Shown here one piece after another: positions 10,501 to 18,219 of a stretch of 64,000 nucleotides of DNA. Below the pieces are notes generated by a model. The model saw only the letters and a list, made by a program, of their open reading frames with translations, was not told where the DNA came from and searched no databases. Position numbers and translations under genes: made by a program. This DNA comes from Vibrio vulnificus NBRC 15645 = ATCC 27562. Its GTDB lineage: Bacteria; Pseudomonadota; Gammaproteobacteria; Enterobacterales; Vibrionaceae. Location: positions 2,852,001 to 2,916,000 of the forward strand of contig NZ_CP012881.1 in assembly GCF_002224265.1 (NCBI RefSeq), in the 5' to 3' direction. Within the stretch, counting starts at the first letter, position 1, and each line of letters opens with the position of its first letter.

Positions 10501-11448
10501 AAAGAGCACAAAGATCTCCATGAGCTAAAAGAAAGCCTGAAAGAGAAGGTACAAGAAACCTTATCAAAAGTGGCGGATGACGATATCGAGCAACAAGGTT
10601 TACACACTTGGAGCTTTGGTGAGTTGCCACAGGTATATCAGCAGAAACGCGGCGGCTATCAGGTTAAGGCATTCCCTGCGCTGGTCGATAACAAAGACAG
10701 CGTCGAGATCAAGCTCTACGAAACCGAGCAAGAGCAGATCAGTGCGATGCAAGCTGGTCAACGCCGTTTGATTTTGTTGAATGTGCCATCGCCGATTAAG
10801 TATCTGCACGCAAACTTGCCAAACAAATCGAAGCTGGGTTTGTACTTTAACCCGTACGGCAAAGTGCTTGATTTGATTGACGACTGCATTGCTTGTGGCG
10901 TTGACAAGCTGATTGAAGAGCGGGGCGGCTTGGTTTGGGAGCCAGAAAAATTTGAAGCGTTGAAGGAACACGTGCGCGCAGAATTGGGCGATACGGTGGT
11001 GGATATCGCCAAGCAAGTGGAAACGATTTTGACCACGGCCTTCAACATCAACAAAAAGCTCAAAGGCAAGATTGATTTCACCATGGCATTTGCCCTGTCG
11101 GACATCAAAGCGCAAATCGAAGGCCTGATCTTCAAAGGCTTTGCCACGGAATGTGGTTGGAAACGACTGCCAGATATCTTGCGTTACATGAAAGCGATTG
11201 AGCGTCGAATGGAAAAACTGCCTATCGACCCGAACAAAGATCGCTTACATATGTTGAAGATTGAGTCGGTAGTCAAAGACTACAAAGAACTATTGAACAA
11301 GATTCCGAAAGGATTAGCGGTACCGGAAAACGTGAAAGAGATTCGCTGGATGATCGAGGAGCTGCGAGTCAGTTTCTTTGCTCAACAGCTCGGAACACCT
11401 TATCCGGTCTCCGATAAACGAGTAAAAAACGCTATAGAAGCTTGCTAA
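7516..11448 (+). CDS. hrpA: ATP-dependent RNA helicase HrpA (DEAH box)
   Basis: 1310 residues from the TTG at 7516 (see promoter entry); E. coli HrpA has 1300. Walker A G-E-T-G-S-G-K-T at ~113-120, the DEAH box (I-I-I-D-E-A-H-E-R) at ~210, S-A-T in motif III, and the QRKGRCGR motif VI follow in order, then the helicase-associated winged-helix, ratchet and OB regions and the long HrpA-specific C-terminal half. HrpA unwinds structured RNA and has been linked to mRNA processing and ribosome rescue in E. coli. Apparently monocistronic. No intrinsic terminator is evident before the next gene. Confidence 0.96.
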   Translation: MTSSQPNTESHASEQKAQANSAASLRKALSQCLIKDRFRLSKRIAGACKINKESARNAVFDEIALDIAKSMMEVEQRSRHQPKIEYPEILPVSQKKDDIADAIAHHQVVIVAGETGSGKTTQLPKICAELGRGKFGLIGHTQPRRLAARSVANRIAEEMETQLGDFVGYKVRFNDQLSENTQIKLMTDGILLAEIQHDRFLNQYDTIIIDEAHERSLNIDFILGYLKELLPRRPDLKVIITSATIDPERFSNHFGGAPIIEVSGRTYPVETRYRPLGGETEDDRDQLEGIFDAVDELCDEGLGDILIFMNGEREIRDTADALAKRKLKDTEIVPLYARLSAGEQNKIFQPHTGRRIVLATNVAETSLTVPGIKYVIDPGTARISRYSYRTKVQRLPIEPVSQASANQRKGRCGRVQEGICIRLYSEDDFNSRPEFTDPEILRTNLASVILQMTALGLGDIEAFPFVEAPDKRNILDGVRLLEELGAINSNAKDPKKRLTAVGKQLARLPIDPRLARMVLEAPRLGCLKEVMIIAAALSIQDPRERPSDKQQSADDKHRRFYHEDSDFLTFVNLWNHIQKQQKALSGNQFRRQCKDDYLNYLRVREWQDVYFQIHQSMREMEFKLNSEPGSYDAVHSAILTGLLSHIGMKDQEKNEYHGARNARFHIFPGSGLFKKQPKWVMSAELVETSKLWGRIIAKIQPEWIEPLAKHLIKRSHSEPHWSKKQAAVMAYEKVMLYGIPIVPKRLVNYGNIDASVSREIFIRSALVEGDWETKHAFFKQNRKLLLEVEELEHKSRRRDILVDDEELFQFYDQRVGTEVVSGRHFDTWWKQASKKEPELLNFEKEMLFKGDASHVTDLDYPNFWHQNGLKLKLSYQFEPGDDSDGVTVHIPLPILNQIDPAGFDWQIPGLRHELVVSLIKSLPKTLRKNFVPAPNYADAFLSRVTAMEMPLLDALEKELRRMTGATVLREDWKLDQVPDHLKVTFRAVDERNRKLKEHKDLHELKESLKEKVQETLSKVADDDIEQQGLHTWSFGELPQVYQQKRGGYQVKAFPALVDNKDSVEIKLYETEQEQISAMQAGQRRLILLNVPSPIKYLHANLPNKSKLGLYFNPYGKVLDLIDDCIACGVDKLIEERGGLVWEPEKFEALKEHVRAELGDTVVDIAKQVETILTTAFNINKKLKGKIDFTMAFALSDIKAQIEGLIFKGFATECGWKRLPDILRYMKAIERRMEKLPIDPNKDRLHMLKIESVVKDYKELLNKIPKGLAVPENVKEIRWMIEELRVSFFAQQLGTPYPVSDKRVKNAIEAC

Positions 11449-11485
11449 TACGTTGTTTTGCGGTAGGCATATAAATTGCAGACGC

Positions 11486-11537
11486 TATAATAACGGATAT
11501 TGATATGTCGGTCAGGTGGCAAAACCATGCCACCTGA
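11486..11537 (+). promoter_or_regulatory. -10 element and strong 5'-UTR stem-loop of the outer-membrane protein gene
   Basis: A perfect TATAAT lies at 11486-11491 without a good -35. Downstream, TCAGGTGGCA (11512-11521) and TGCCACCTGA (11528-11537) form a perfect 10-bp stem with a six-base loop, ending 32 bases before the ATG. No T-run follows, so it is not a normal terminator for hrpA. Placement fits an mRNA leader hairpin, as known for stable omp mRNAs; that role is inference. Confidence 0.5.
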
Positions 11538-11569
11538 ATGACTGACTAGTAAACAAGAGAAGGTTAACA

Positions 11570-12067
11570 ATGAAAAAGACTCTTTTAGCACTAGCGCTTA
11601 TCGGCGCGTCATCAACTGCGATGGCAGATTCATGGATTTACGGCGGTGCGAGTGTAGGTCAGTCTGACTACAAAGGCGAAAGCGACACGTCTTACTCACT
11701 GCATGTAGGTACTGGTATTCTACCTATCATCGGTATTGAAGGTGGTATCACTCAACACGGTACTTTTGGTATCGATTACTCAGGCACTAAGCGTGACACC
11801 AAGTTGAGCTCTTACTACGCGGCGCTAAAACCAAGCATCGATTTTGGTCCACTGCACATTTGGGCAAAAGGCGGTTTGCACTCATGGGACAAAGAAGTGA
11901 CTGGTCTTTCTTCTTCCAATGATGACGGTGTCGATATCATGTACGGCGTGGGCGCTGAATACTTTATCTTTGGTCCACTTTCTGTTGGCGCAAGCTACAT
12001 GAACTACACCATGGACAAAGATGACGTGGGTACATTCTCACTTAACGCGACGCTACACTTCCTATAA
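11570..12067 (+). CDS. Small outer-membrane beta-barrel protein
   Basis: 165 residues with a clean signal peptide (cut after A-M-A, residue ~19). The mature part is made of alternating amphipathic strands with Gly and aromatic residues (SWIYGGASVGQ, PLSVGASYMNY) and ends in Leu after an H-F, like the terminal strand of an eight-stranded OmpA/OmpX-type barrel. I do not recognise a specific function; related Vibrio proteins are annotated as porin-family or outer-membrane beta-barrel proteins. Start supported by AGAAGG six bases upstream. The leader has a strong stem-loop. Confidence 0.8.
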   Translation: MKKTLLALALIGASSTAMADSWIYGGASVGQSDYKGESDTSYSLHVGTGILPIIGIEGGITQHGTFGIDYSGTKRDTKLSSYYAALKPSIDFGPLHIWAKGGLHSWDKEVTGLSSSNDDGVDIMYGVGAEYFIFGPLSVGASYMNYTMDKDDVGTFSLNATLHFL

Positions 12068-12090
12068 GCTGACGCGAAATTGTTCCTATA

Positions 12091-12120
12091 AACCGCTACT
12101 TTGTTAGCGGTTTATTTTTA
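12091..12120. terminator. Terminator between convergent genes
   Basis: Stem AACCGCTA / TAGCGGTT (12091-12098, 12105-12112), loop CTTTGT, then TATTTTTAT on the plus strand. It terminates the barrel gene. The stop codon of the leftward gene (12104-12106) lies inside the hairpin; its minus-strand tail has few T residues. Confidence 0.8.
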
Positions 12121-12556
12121 TCCCCACTTTCTCGAAACGTGCTTCCATCGATGGTTGTTCATCCTGATACCACTCCTTTGGCATGGCGTTTTCTAACCCC
12201 GCTTTTTTCAGGCTCGCTTGTTCATCTTTGGTGATCACAGCGTAGTGCAGCCATTGCTCAAACAGCGACGTCAGCGATACCAAAGAGATCTGCTCATGGT
12301 CTTTCCAGTGGGCTTTCAGCAAACCGACGATGCTCTGCTGAGGCACAAGTGGCTCAATAACACATTGCTTAGTGGTGACAACTGAAACCGAACGAGGCAA
12401 CTTTTCTCTTGCTAAGTGCCAATCTGGCTTGCCTTGACGCGTGAGCAATTGGTGCTGATAGCAATAATAAGGGAAAAGGAAGCGTTCGATGGCGTGCCAA
12501 CGTTCAGCTTTCACTTCTAACAAGATGTGTTGCAGTTCTATATGGGTGTCGTACAT
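12104..12556 (-). CDS. Conserved hypothetical cytosolic protein
   Basis: 150 residues, no signal peptide or membrane helix. The N-terminal third is aromatic and His-rich (HAIERFLFPYYCYQHQLL) and the C-terminus is acidic and Lys-rich. I recognise no domain and give no function. The ATG has only a weak upstream ribosome-binding site. Its stop codon falls within the terminator of the convergent barrel gene. Codon use looks like its neighbours, so a real gene is likely. Confidence 0.65.
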   Translation of the reverse strand: MYDTHIELQHILLEVKAERWHAIERFLFPYYCYQHQLLTRQGKPDWHLAREKLPRSVSVVTTKQCVIEPLVPQQSIVGLLKAHWKDHEQISLVSLTSLFEQWLHYAVITKDEQASLKKAGLENAMPKEWYQDEQPSMEARFEKVGIKINR

Positions 12557-12730
12557 AAGTGCGATGTGGCTTTACAGTAAACTCGAATAGGATGGGCTTA
12601 TTGTAACGCAGTTCTGCGTGAAAGCGTGGTTTGGCGGAGTAAGCAAGTGAATCAATCCGCGTTATTCTGGTTGGCTTATGAGGCCATAAAATATCAGAAT
12701 CGAGATTGTCTTGATATCAAAAGGGTTTTC

Positions 12731-12736
12731 TATAAT
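12731..12736 (+). promoter_or_regulatory. Putative -10 box for the small secreted protein gene
   Basis: Perfect TATAAT, 33 bases before the start of the next gene. The only -35-like hexamer (TTGTCT, 12706-12711) is at a long 19-base spacing, so the assignment is tentative. Confidence 0.4.
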
Positions 12737-12769
12737 CATCTTTTTATAAAGCTAACTAGATGAAAAACA

Positions 12770-13168
12770 ATGAAAATTACACATGCCATTTACATCCATT
12801 CTGCATTTTTAACCTTTGTGGTGGTGGTTATACTTTTTTCTTCGGTGGTCTGGGCAAACGACACTTGGTCTGATCCGATGGAAGAGAGCATGCTCAATAA
12901 GTACATCATGGGGCGCGTCTTTGTCGAGCAATATCCGCAGCAAGAGACAGCGCGTTGCCATTCTTGCCTAGAACAGAGCGTGATTGAGTTTGATACCCAA
13001 ACCCGCACGGCGCTCTATTCCCATCCCGGTGGGGAAGAAGGCTACACCAGCATCTATAAATACGAAGATCACACCATTCGTCTCAACGGCTTATTGCTGC
13101 ACATCAAGTTACAAGAAGACAGAGTTGCATTGGAAACCGAGAGTGGCGTAGTGTTTCTCTCCAATTAA
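12770..13168 (+). CDS. Small secreted or periplasmic hypothetical protein
   Basis: 132 residues. Hydrophobic N-terminus (AFLTFVVVVILFSSVVWA) works as a signal peptide, cut near W-A|N-D. The mature part holds one Cys pair (C-H-S-C) and a C-terminal beta-rich half. No family recognised. A TATAAT lies 33 bases upstream; the ribosome-binding site is weak. Forty-three bases separate it from the OsmC-like gene, so the two could be co-transcribed. Confidence 0.6.
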   Translation: MKITHAIYIHSAFLTFVVVVILFSSVVWANDTWSDPMEESMLNKYIMGRVFVEQYPQQETARCHSCLEQSVIEFDTQTRTALYSHPGGEEGYTSIYKYEDHTIRLNGLLLHIKLQEDRVALETESGVVFLSN

Positions 13169-13211
13169 AACTTTTGGCATAAAAGCCGGTTTTGCCATTC
13201 ATGGAGGGAAG

Positions 13212-13673
13212 ATGGCGGAGTACAAAGCGAAAATAGTGTGGCAGCGTCAGGCGAGCGAAGCGTTCTCTGATAATCAATACAGCCGAGGTCACATGTGGGA
13301 ATTTGATGGGGGTGTGCAGGTACCGGCGTCGGCATCGCCACATGTGGTGCCACTGCCGCTTTCTGTGGCGGAAAATGTCGATCCTGAGGAGGCGTTTGTT
13401 GCTGCTCTTTCAAGCTGCCACATGTTGACGTTCCTTGGTATTGCCGCAAAACAGCGCTACGTGATTGACGAATACATCGACGACGCTGTGGGAATCATGG
13501 AAGAGAATGAGCAGGGCAGAATGTGGGTGGCCAAAGTGATTTTACGACCAATAATCCGCTTTTCCGGTGACAAGCAGCCTGATCGACAAGCTTTGGAAAA
13601 ACTGCATCACTTAGCACACCAGCACTGCTTCATTGCGAACTCCGTGAAGAGTGAAGTGATTACCAAAATTTAG
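13212..13673 (+). CDS. OsmC family protein
   Basis: 153 residues; GGAGG four bases before ATG. The core is the OsmC/YhfA fold: the substrate-side helix P-E-E-A-F-V-A-A-L-S-S-C-H-M-L-T contains one conserved Cys, and the C-terminal part ends N-S-V-K-S-E-V-I. OsmC/Ohr proteins reduce organic hydroperoxides with two cysteines. I see only one clear redox Cys in this chain, so it may belong to a YhfA-like branch rather than a true peroxidase. Function beyond the fold is therefore not claimed. Confidence 0.85.
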   Translation: MAEYKAKIVWQRQASEAFSDNQYSRGHMWEFDGGVQVPASASPHVVPLPLSVAENVDPEEAFVAALSSCHMLTFLGIAAKQRYVIDEYIDDAVGIMEENEQGRMWVAKVILRPIIRFSGDKQPDRQALEKLHHLAHQHCFIANSVKSEVITKI

Positions 13674-13803
13674 CAAAAGCTAATTAAAACAGAGCCTTAC
13701 TTCGTGCGGTATCGTGTGATGTTTACCATTCTTGTTGAACTGCAAGATAGGCTCACGAATGTTAAGCTAATGTTAGTTAATAATGCCACTTTCGCTGAAT
13801 TTC

Positions 13804-13848
13804 CCTTCTACCTTTAATTGGCTCCTCAGAGGTCCGATTAGTAGAAGG
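13804..13848 (+). promoter_or_regulatory. 5'-UTR hairpin that encloses the lipase ribosome-binding site
   Basis: CCTTCTAC (13804-13811) pairs perfectly with GTAGAAGG (13841-13848); above a three-base bulge TAATTGG (13815-13821) pairs with CCGATTA (13834-13840) with one G-U pair. The 3' arm contains most of the Shine-Dalgarno sequence AAGGAA (13845-13850), six bases before the TTG start. The pairing is seen directly; a role in translational control is inference. Confidence 0.55.
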
Positions 13849-13856
13849 AAAATAAC

Positions 13857-14801
13857 TTGAAACGGAAAATATTGTTCGCTGCTCTCTGGTGTATGAGTGC
13901 TGCTGCCCTCGCAGGGACCAGCACCTCATCCCTCAATCAAACGGGGTATACGCAAACGCGTTATCCTATCGTGTTAGTCCATGGTCTGTTTGGCTTTGAT
14001 AAGTTGGCGGGCGTGGATTATTTCTATGGTATTCCTGAATCCTTAACCAAAGATGGTGCCAAGGTGTATGTCGCGCAAGTCTCTGCTACCAACAGCAGCG
14101 AAGTGCGTGGTGAGCAGCTCCTGTCACAAGTGGAAATGTTGTTGGCAGCCACTGGCGCAGCAAAGGTCAATTTGGTTGGTCACAGCCATGGTGGTCCGAC
14201 GGCTCGCTATGTTGCTTCTGTTCGGCCTGATCTCGTGGCGTCAGTAACCAGTATAGGTGGAGTCAATAAGGGCTCTAAAGTGGCGGACTTAGTCCGAGGT
14301 CATGTTTCCGAAGGCTCGGTCACCGAAGCACTGGCAGTGAAGCTCGCGGAGGGGCTTAGCGGCCTGATTGGGCTACTATCTGGGGGCAGTGGCTTGGATC
14401 AAGATCCGCTCGCGTCGCTGGATGCACTGACAACACAAGGCTCATTGCGCTTTAACCAATTCTACCCAGAGGGAGTGCCTCAAACCGAGTGTGGCGAGGG
14501 TGAGAGGTTGGCTGGCAATGGCGTCTATTACTACTCGTGGACGGGTTCGAGCACCTACACCAATGTTTTGGATCCCGCCGATGCACCAATGGCTATTCTT
14601 GGTCTGGCGTTCGGTGGTGAAGCGAACGATGGCCTTGTTGGCGCGTGCAGTACCCATTTGGGTAAAGTGATTCGTGACGACTACAAAATGAATCACTTAG
14701 ATGAGATCAATGGCCTGCTGGGTATTCATCATTTGTTTGAAACGGATCCCGTCACCCTTTATCGCCAGCACGCCAATCGTCTGAAACTACAAGGACTGTA
14801 G
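13857..14801 (+). CDS. lipA: Secreted triacylglycerol lipase (family I)
   Basis: 314 residues from a TTG start with AAGGAA six bases upstream. Signal peptide ~1-20. The alpha/beta-hydrolase core has the oxyanion strand V-L-V-H-G-L-F-G and the nucleophile elbow G-H-S-H-G with Ser110; the acid is probably Asp in E-A-N-D-G-L-V and the base His in K-M-N-H-L-D. Two cysteines (T-E-C-G and G-A-C-S) fit the single disulfide of Pseudomonas-type subfamily I.1/I.2 lipases. These need a membrane-bound foldase, which is the next gene. V. cholerae has the same lipA-lipB pair. Product leaves by type II secretion in relatives. Confidence 0.92.
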   Translation: MKRKILFAALWCMSAAALAGTSTSSLNQTGYTQTRYPIVLVHGLFGFDKLAGVDYFYGIPESLTKDGAKVYVAQVSATNSSEVRGEQLLSQVEMLLAATGAAKVNLVGHSHGGPTARYVASVRPDLVASVTSIGGVNKGSKVADLVRGHVSEGSVTEALAVKLAEGLSGLIGLLSGGSGLDQDPLASLDALTTQGSLRFNQFYPEGVPQTECGEGERLAGNGVYYYSWTGSSTYTNVLDPADAPMAILGLAFGGEANDGLVGACSTHLGKVIRDDYKMNHLDEINGLLGIHHLFETDPVTLYRQHANRLKLQGL

Positions 14802-14817
14802 CCTTAGAGGTAACACT

Positions 14818-15660
14818 ATGAAAAAGACCGCACTGACCATTATCATGATCGCCTTGGGGAGCCTCGGTGCGGTCTATTTTTTACCTTCGGAGCCTGTGGT
14901 GGAAAAAGACATACGTGCCACCTCTCAGCACGATACCTCGGTTGATAACACATCGCCCAAGGCCTTTTTGGACTACTCACTCTCCACGCTAGGTGAAAAA
15001 CCTTTGCAGGCAATAACGCAAGATGTGGTTAGCGAAGAGAGGGCGTTAGGCGAATTGCAGTTGGATGAGCAGCTATTCGCACTTTACCTTCGCTACAAGC
15101 AAGCTCTTGCTGATTTAGATATTGAAATAACGGGGTCAGACATCACCTCATTAGAAACCTTGCATCAAGCGATACTCGATCTACAGCGAGAGTACTTTTC
15201 AGCGCAACAAATCGACCTGATTTTTGGCGAGGAGAACCAATTAAGGGCGCTTGCTCTGGAAAAAGCGCGCTTGAGTGAACAGGGCTATTCAGCAGAAGAG
15301 CAGAAACAGCTCTGGCGTGATCATTTGGCACTGCAACCGGAATACGTTCAAGAAAGTGAAGCCAACCGCCGATTGATGAGTGAATTAGCGCAAGGAGAAG
15401 ATGCACAAACCACTTATCTCAAGCGAGTGGAACTCGTGGGCGAGGCTGGAGCACAGCGACTGGAAGTGTTGGACCAAAATCGCGCCGAGTTTGATCGCGT
15501 TTTTCAACATTACTTAGAGCAACGTAATACGATTCTTGATGACCTCGGCTTGAGCGATGAGCAAAAGCGCCAACAAATCACAATGTTGAGAGAAACCAGC
15601 TTCGACGCAAACCAATGGCGTAGAATTGAAGCACTTGAACGCATTGCAGATGGTGGATAA
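14818..15660 (+). CDS. lipB: Lipase-specific foldase (steric chaperone)
   Basis: 280 residues. An N-terminal membrane anchor (ALTIIMIALGSLGAVYFL) is followed by a short linker and an all-helical, Glu/Gln/Arg-rich domain. The family motif RxxFDY(F/C)L(S/T)A appears in a divergent form, K-A-F-L-D-Y-S-L-S-T. The foldase stays in the inner membrane and folds the lipase in the periplasm before export. It lies 16 bases downstream of lipA and is surely co-transcribed. Also called LifO or Lif. Confidence 0.9.
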   Translation: MKKTALTIIMIALGSLGAVYFLPSEPVVEKDIRATSQHDTSVDNTSPKAFLDYSLSTLGEKPLQAITQDVVSEERALGELQLDEQLFALYLRYKQALADLDIEITGSDITSLETLHQAILDLQREYFSAQQIDLIFGEENQLRALALEKARLSEQGYSAEEQKQLWRDHLALQPEYVQESEANRRLMSELAQGEDAQTTYLKRVELVGEAGAQRLEVLDQNRAEFDRVFQHYLEQRNTILDDLGLSDEQKRQQITMLRETSFDANQWRRIEALERIADGG

Positions 15661-15673
15661 TCGCTATCGTAGC

Positions 15674-15705
15674 AAAATAAAAAAGAGGCGATGAAATCGC
15701 CTCTT
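15674..15705 (-). terminator. Terminator for the EmrD-like gene
   Basis: Stem AAGAGGCGAT / ATCGCCTCTT (15683-15692, 15696-15705) with a GAA loop; on the minus strand a T-rich tail (TTTTTATTTT) follows. It may also stop transcription from lipAB, though the plus side lacks a T-run. Confidence 0.82.
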
Positions 15706-15712
15706 AGAAAGA

Positions 15713-16918
15713 TCAGATTGCCAGCGGCATTTCATTGGAAGAATCCGGTTTACGATAGACCAAACGCAACCCTAACATCGCAAGGATGGACATTGCGAGC
15801 ATGAGGCAGCCAAGAGGCAGTTGATCTTGGGCTGGGAACAAGGAGGCGATTAATGTCGCGATACCTGCACCTAGATTTTGCATGCCGCCCAAAATAGCGC
15901 CTCCGGTTCCCGCGTGATAAGGGAAAGGAGCCAGTGCGCCTGTGGTCGCCGCTGGAAACAAAATGCCTGCACCAAGGAAGTAAATCGTCGCACCACCGAC
16001 CAACGTCAGTGCCGTTGTTTGACCAAACAGACCTGGAATCAGCACCACGGCTGCGCCGATCAGTATTGCGACCAAGCCAACGTTCAGAGCACGCTTTTGT
16101 GAGCGACGCTGAGCAATGTAGCTTGATAAGCCAGCACCAATCAGATAGCCCGGGATCGGCAATACAAATAGAATGCTGACGATAGTCGCAGGCAGCCCTA
16201 ACACACCGCCTAATAGCACGCCCGCCGCTGCCTCAAAAACCGCCACACCGGCAAAGGTCGCAACTAGGCAAAGTAAATAACCTTGGAAACGTTTGTTGGA
16301 TAAAACGTAGTGGTAGCTGCGCGTGACAGACTCGTGTTTACGTTTTTCTTTTGGCAACGTCTCCATCATGCTGGTCATCATGGTAATAATGACCGCAATA
16401 GCAAACAGTGCCAAAAACAAATAACTTGAACGCCAGCCAAAGGTTTCCGTCAGCACGCCGCCCAATACAGGAGCCATCAGCGGTGAAAAGATCACGCACA
16501 TGCTGATCAAACTGTTGGCGCGATGTAATTCTGCGCCTTCAAAACAGTCACGAGTCAGGGTACGAGACATCGCACCACCACAACCGATACCCAAGCCTTG
16601 AACGAAGCTACCGACAAGGAACCAAGTGTACTCGTGCGCAAACAGTGACAGCATAGTGCCGGCAATGTAAATCAATAGACCGGCGATGATGATCGGTTTA
16701 CGGCCAAGGCGATCCGACAGTGGACCATAGACAAATTGCGATAATCCGTAAGGGATCAAATAGCACGCCATGACAGCCTGCAGTGCAGCAGGCGATACCA
16801 AAAACTCACTGGCCATGTGTCCGATTGATGGCACGTACATGGTTTGAGTCATTTGACCCACAGCGGTCAAAATAGCGATCAAAAAGGTAAGCTTGGCTAA
16901 TGGAAATGACGCGGACAT
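15713..16918 (-). CDS. emrD: EmrD-like multidrug exporter (MFS)
   Basis: 401 residues from the ATG at 16918 (GGAG eleven bases upstream); an ATG fourteen codons earlier has no ribosome-binding site. Twelve hydrophobic helices and the MFS signature G-P-L-S-D-R-L-G-R-K-P after helix 2. It aligns by eye along its whole length with E. coli EmrD (394 residues): V-G-Q-M-x-Q-T-x-Y-x-P, S-x-L-x-x-R-D and F-P-Y-H-A-G-T-G-G-A blocks. EmrD exports amphipathic drugs with the proton gradient. Single gene with its own terminator. Confidence 0.87.
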   Translation of the reverse strand: MSASFPLAKLTFLIAILTAVGQMTQTMYVPSIGHMASEFLVSPAALQAVMACYLIPYGLSQFVYGPLSDRLGRKPIIIAGLLIYIAGTMLSLFAHEYTWFLVGSFVQGLGIGCGGAMSRTLTRDCFEGAELHRANSLISMCVIFSPLMAPVLGGVLTETFGWRSSYLFLALFAIAVIITMMTSMMETLPKEKRKHESVTRSYHYVLSNKRFQGYLLCLVATFAGVAVFEAAAGVLLGGVLGLPATIVSILFVLPIPGYLIGAGLSSYIAQRRSQKRALNVGLVAILIGAAVVLIPGLFGQTTALTLVGGATIYFLGAGILFPAATTGALAPFPYHAGTGGAILGGMQNLGAGIATLIASLFPAQDQLPLGCLMLAMSILAMLGLRLVYRKPDSSNEMPLAI

Positions 16919-17225
16919 CTGCGCAAATTCTCCGGCTAAATTAAAAACGAAAAAGACCATGACAGATCGGTAAAGACTGCCAAGTAATGAGTTTTATAGG
17001 GATTTACGGCGCGAGATATTAGTCGTTGATGGCATTGTGATCAATCTGAAAATGTGATCTTAAGCAAGATAAAAATCTATCTTTTTCATTAGAAAAACTA
17101 ATGGTTATTTTTTACTTAACGATCCGTTCATTAATGATTCCTTGGTTTGAGATAACAAAGATAGGGGCTGAGGAGGAGGTAGAATAGCCTTAGGGTCGTT
17201 AGTGGAGAACATGAAAAGTAAGCAT
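16919..17225. other. Gene-free stretch upstream of emrD
   Basis: 307 bases, AT-rich, no convincing ORF. It holds a dyad CATTAG-AAAAA-CTAATG (17087-17103) about 170 bases before emrD, which could be a regulator site. No sigma-70 promoter stands out. Confidence 0.4.
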
Positions 17226-17258
17226 AAAAAAATCCGATAAACAGAGTTTATCGGATTT
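17226..17258 (-). terminator. Terminator of the speA-speB operon
   Basis: Twelve-bp perfect stem AAATCCGATAAA / TTTATCGGATTT (17230-17241, 17247-17258), loop CAGAG, with seven T residues on the minus strand. It lies 25 bases past speB. Confidence 0.88.
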
Positions 17259-17283
17259 GGTGGTCTTGCTTCAAAGTCTTCGC

Positions 17284-18219
17284 TTAGAACTCTGATTCAA
17301 ACTCTTTATTTGCTGCCCAAGCGTACATAAGTTCCAGTGCGATGGTTGCGCCAGCCAGTGCAGTCAAATCGCTTTGATCGTATGGAGGAGAGACTTCCAC
17401 CACATCCATACCAACGATGTTAACGTCTTTTAGGCCACGGATGATTTTCAAAATCTTGTCCGAGTTCAAGCCGCCGCAGACAGGTGTACCGGTACCTGGT
17501 GCAAAAGCCGGATCGAGACAGTCGATATCAAATGTCACATACACCGGCTTATCTGCCACGATGCGGCGGATATCTGCAAGGATCTCTTCTACGCTCATGT
17601 CGTTGGCTTGCATCGCATTGATGACGTTAAAGCCGTGACCTTCTTGCTTGTACTCAGTACGGATACCGACTTGTACTGAATGCTTAGGAGAGATAAGCCC
17701 TTCTTTTGGCGCATGGTAGAACATGGTGCCGTGGTCATAACTGCTGCCGTTTGCGTACGTGTCGGTGTGTGCATCGAAGTGGATCAGTGCCATTTCACCG
17801 TAGTGTTTTGCGTAAGCGCGCAGAATAGGCAGCGTGATGAAGTGATCACCACCAAGGCCAAGCATTGTTTTGCCACTTTTTAGGATCGCAGAGGTAGCTG
17901 CTTCCATACGGTAAGTGAAGTCTTCTGCATCACCACAATCGAAGACAAGATCGCCACCGTCAATCACTTTCACCTTTTTGAAAAGGTTGAAATCCCACGG
18001 GAATTTCTTACCTTCCCATGCAAGATTCACCGATGCACGACGGATCGCATCTGGGCCCATACGCGCGCCAGGACGACCAGAGGTTGCCATGTCTAGCGGT
18101 GCGCCAAAAACGACGAGATCAGCGTCTGCTGCGACAGGATCTTTGACATACGGACGACGCACAAAACTCATCGAGTTTGAGTAGAGTGAATAATCAGTTT
18201 TAGTAAACAAATCATTCAT
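17284..18219 (-). CDS. speB: Agmatinase SpeB
   Basis: 311 residues, the ureohydrolase family size. Binuclear manganese motifs are present in order: G-G-D-H-F (His ligand), H-F-D-A-H-T-D (three ligands) and [18 protein letters not shown]. The enzyme hydrolyses agmatine to putrescine and urea. Its ATG abuts the stop codon of speA (18220-18222), with AGGA inside the end of speA as ribosome-binding site, so the two are translationally linked. Confidence 0.95.
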   Translation of the reverse strand: MNDLFTKTDYSLYSNSMSFVRRPYVKDPVAADADLVVFGAPLDMATSGRPGARMGPDAIRRASVNLAWEGKKFPWDFNLFKKVKVIDGGDLVFDCGDAEDFTYRMEAATSAILKSGKTMLGLGGDHFITLPILRAYAKHYGEMALIHFDAHTDTYANGSSYDHGTMFYHAPKEGLISPKHSVQVGIRTEYKQEGHGFNVINAMQANDMSVEEILADIRRIVADKPVYVTFDIDCLDPAFAPGTGTPVCGGLNSDKILKIIRGLKDVNIVGMDVVEVSPPYDQSDLTALAGATIALELMYAWAANKEFESEF

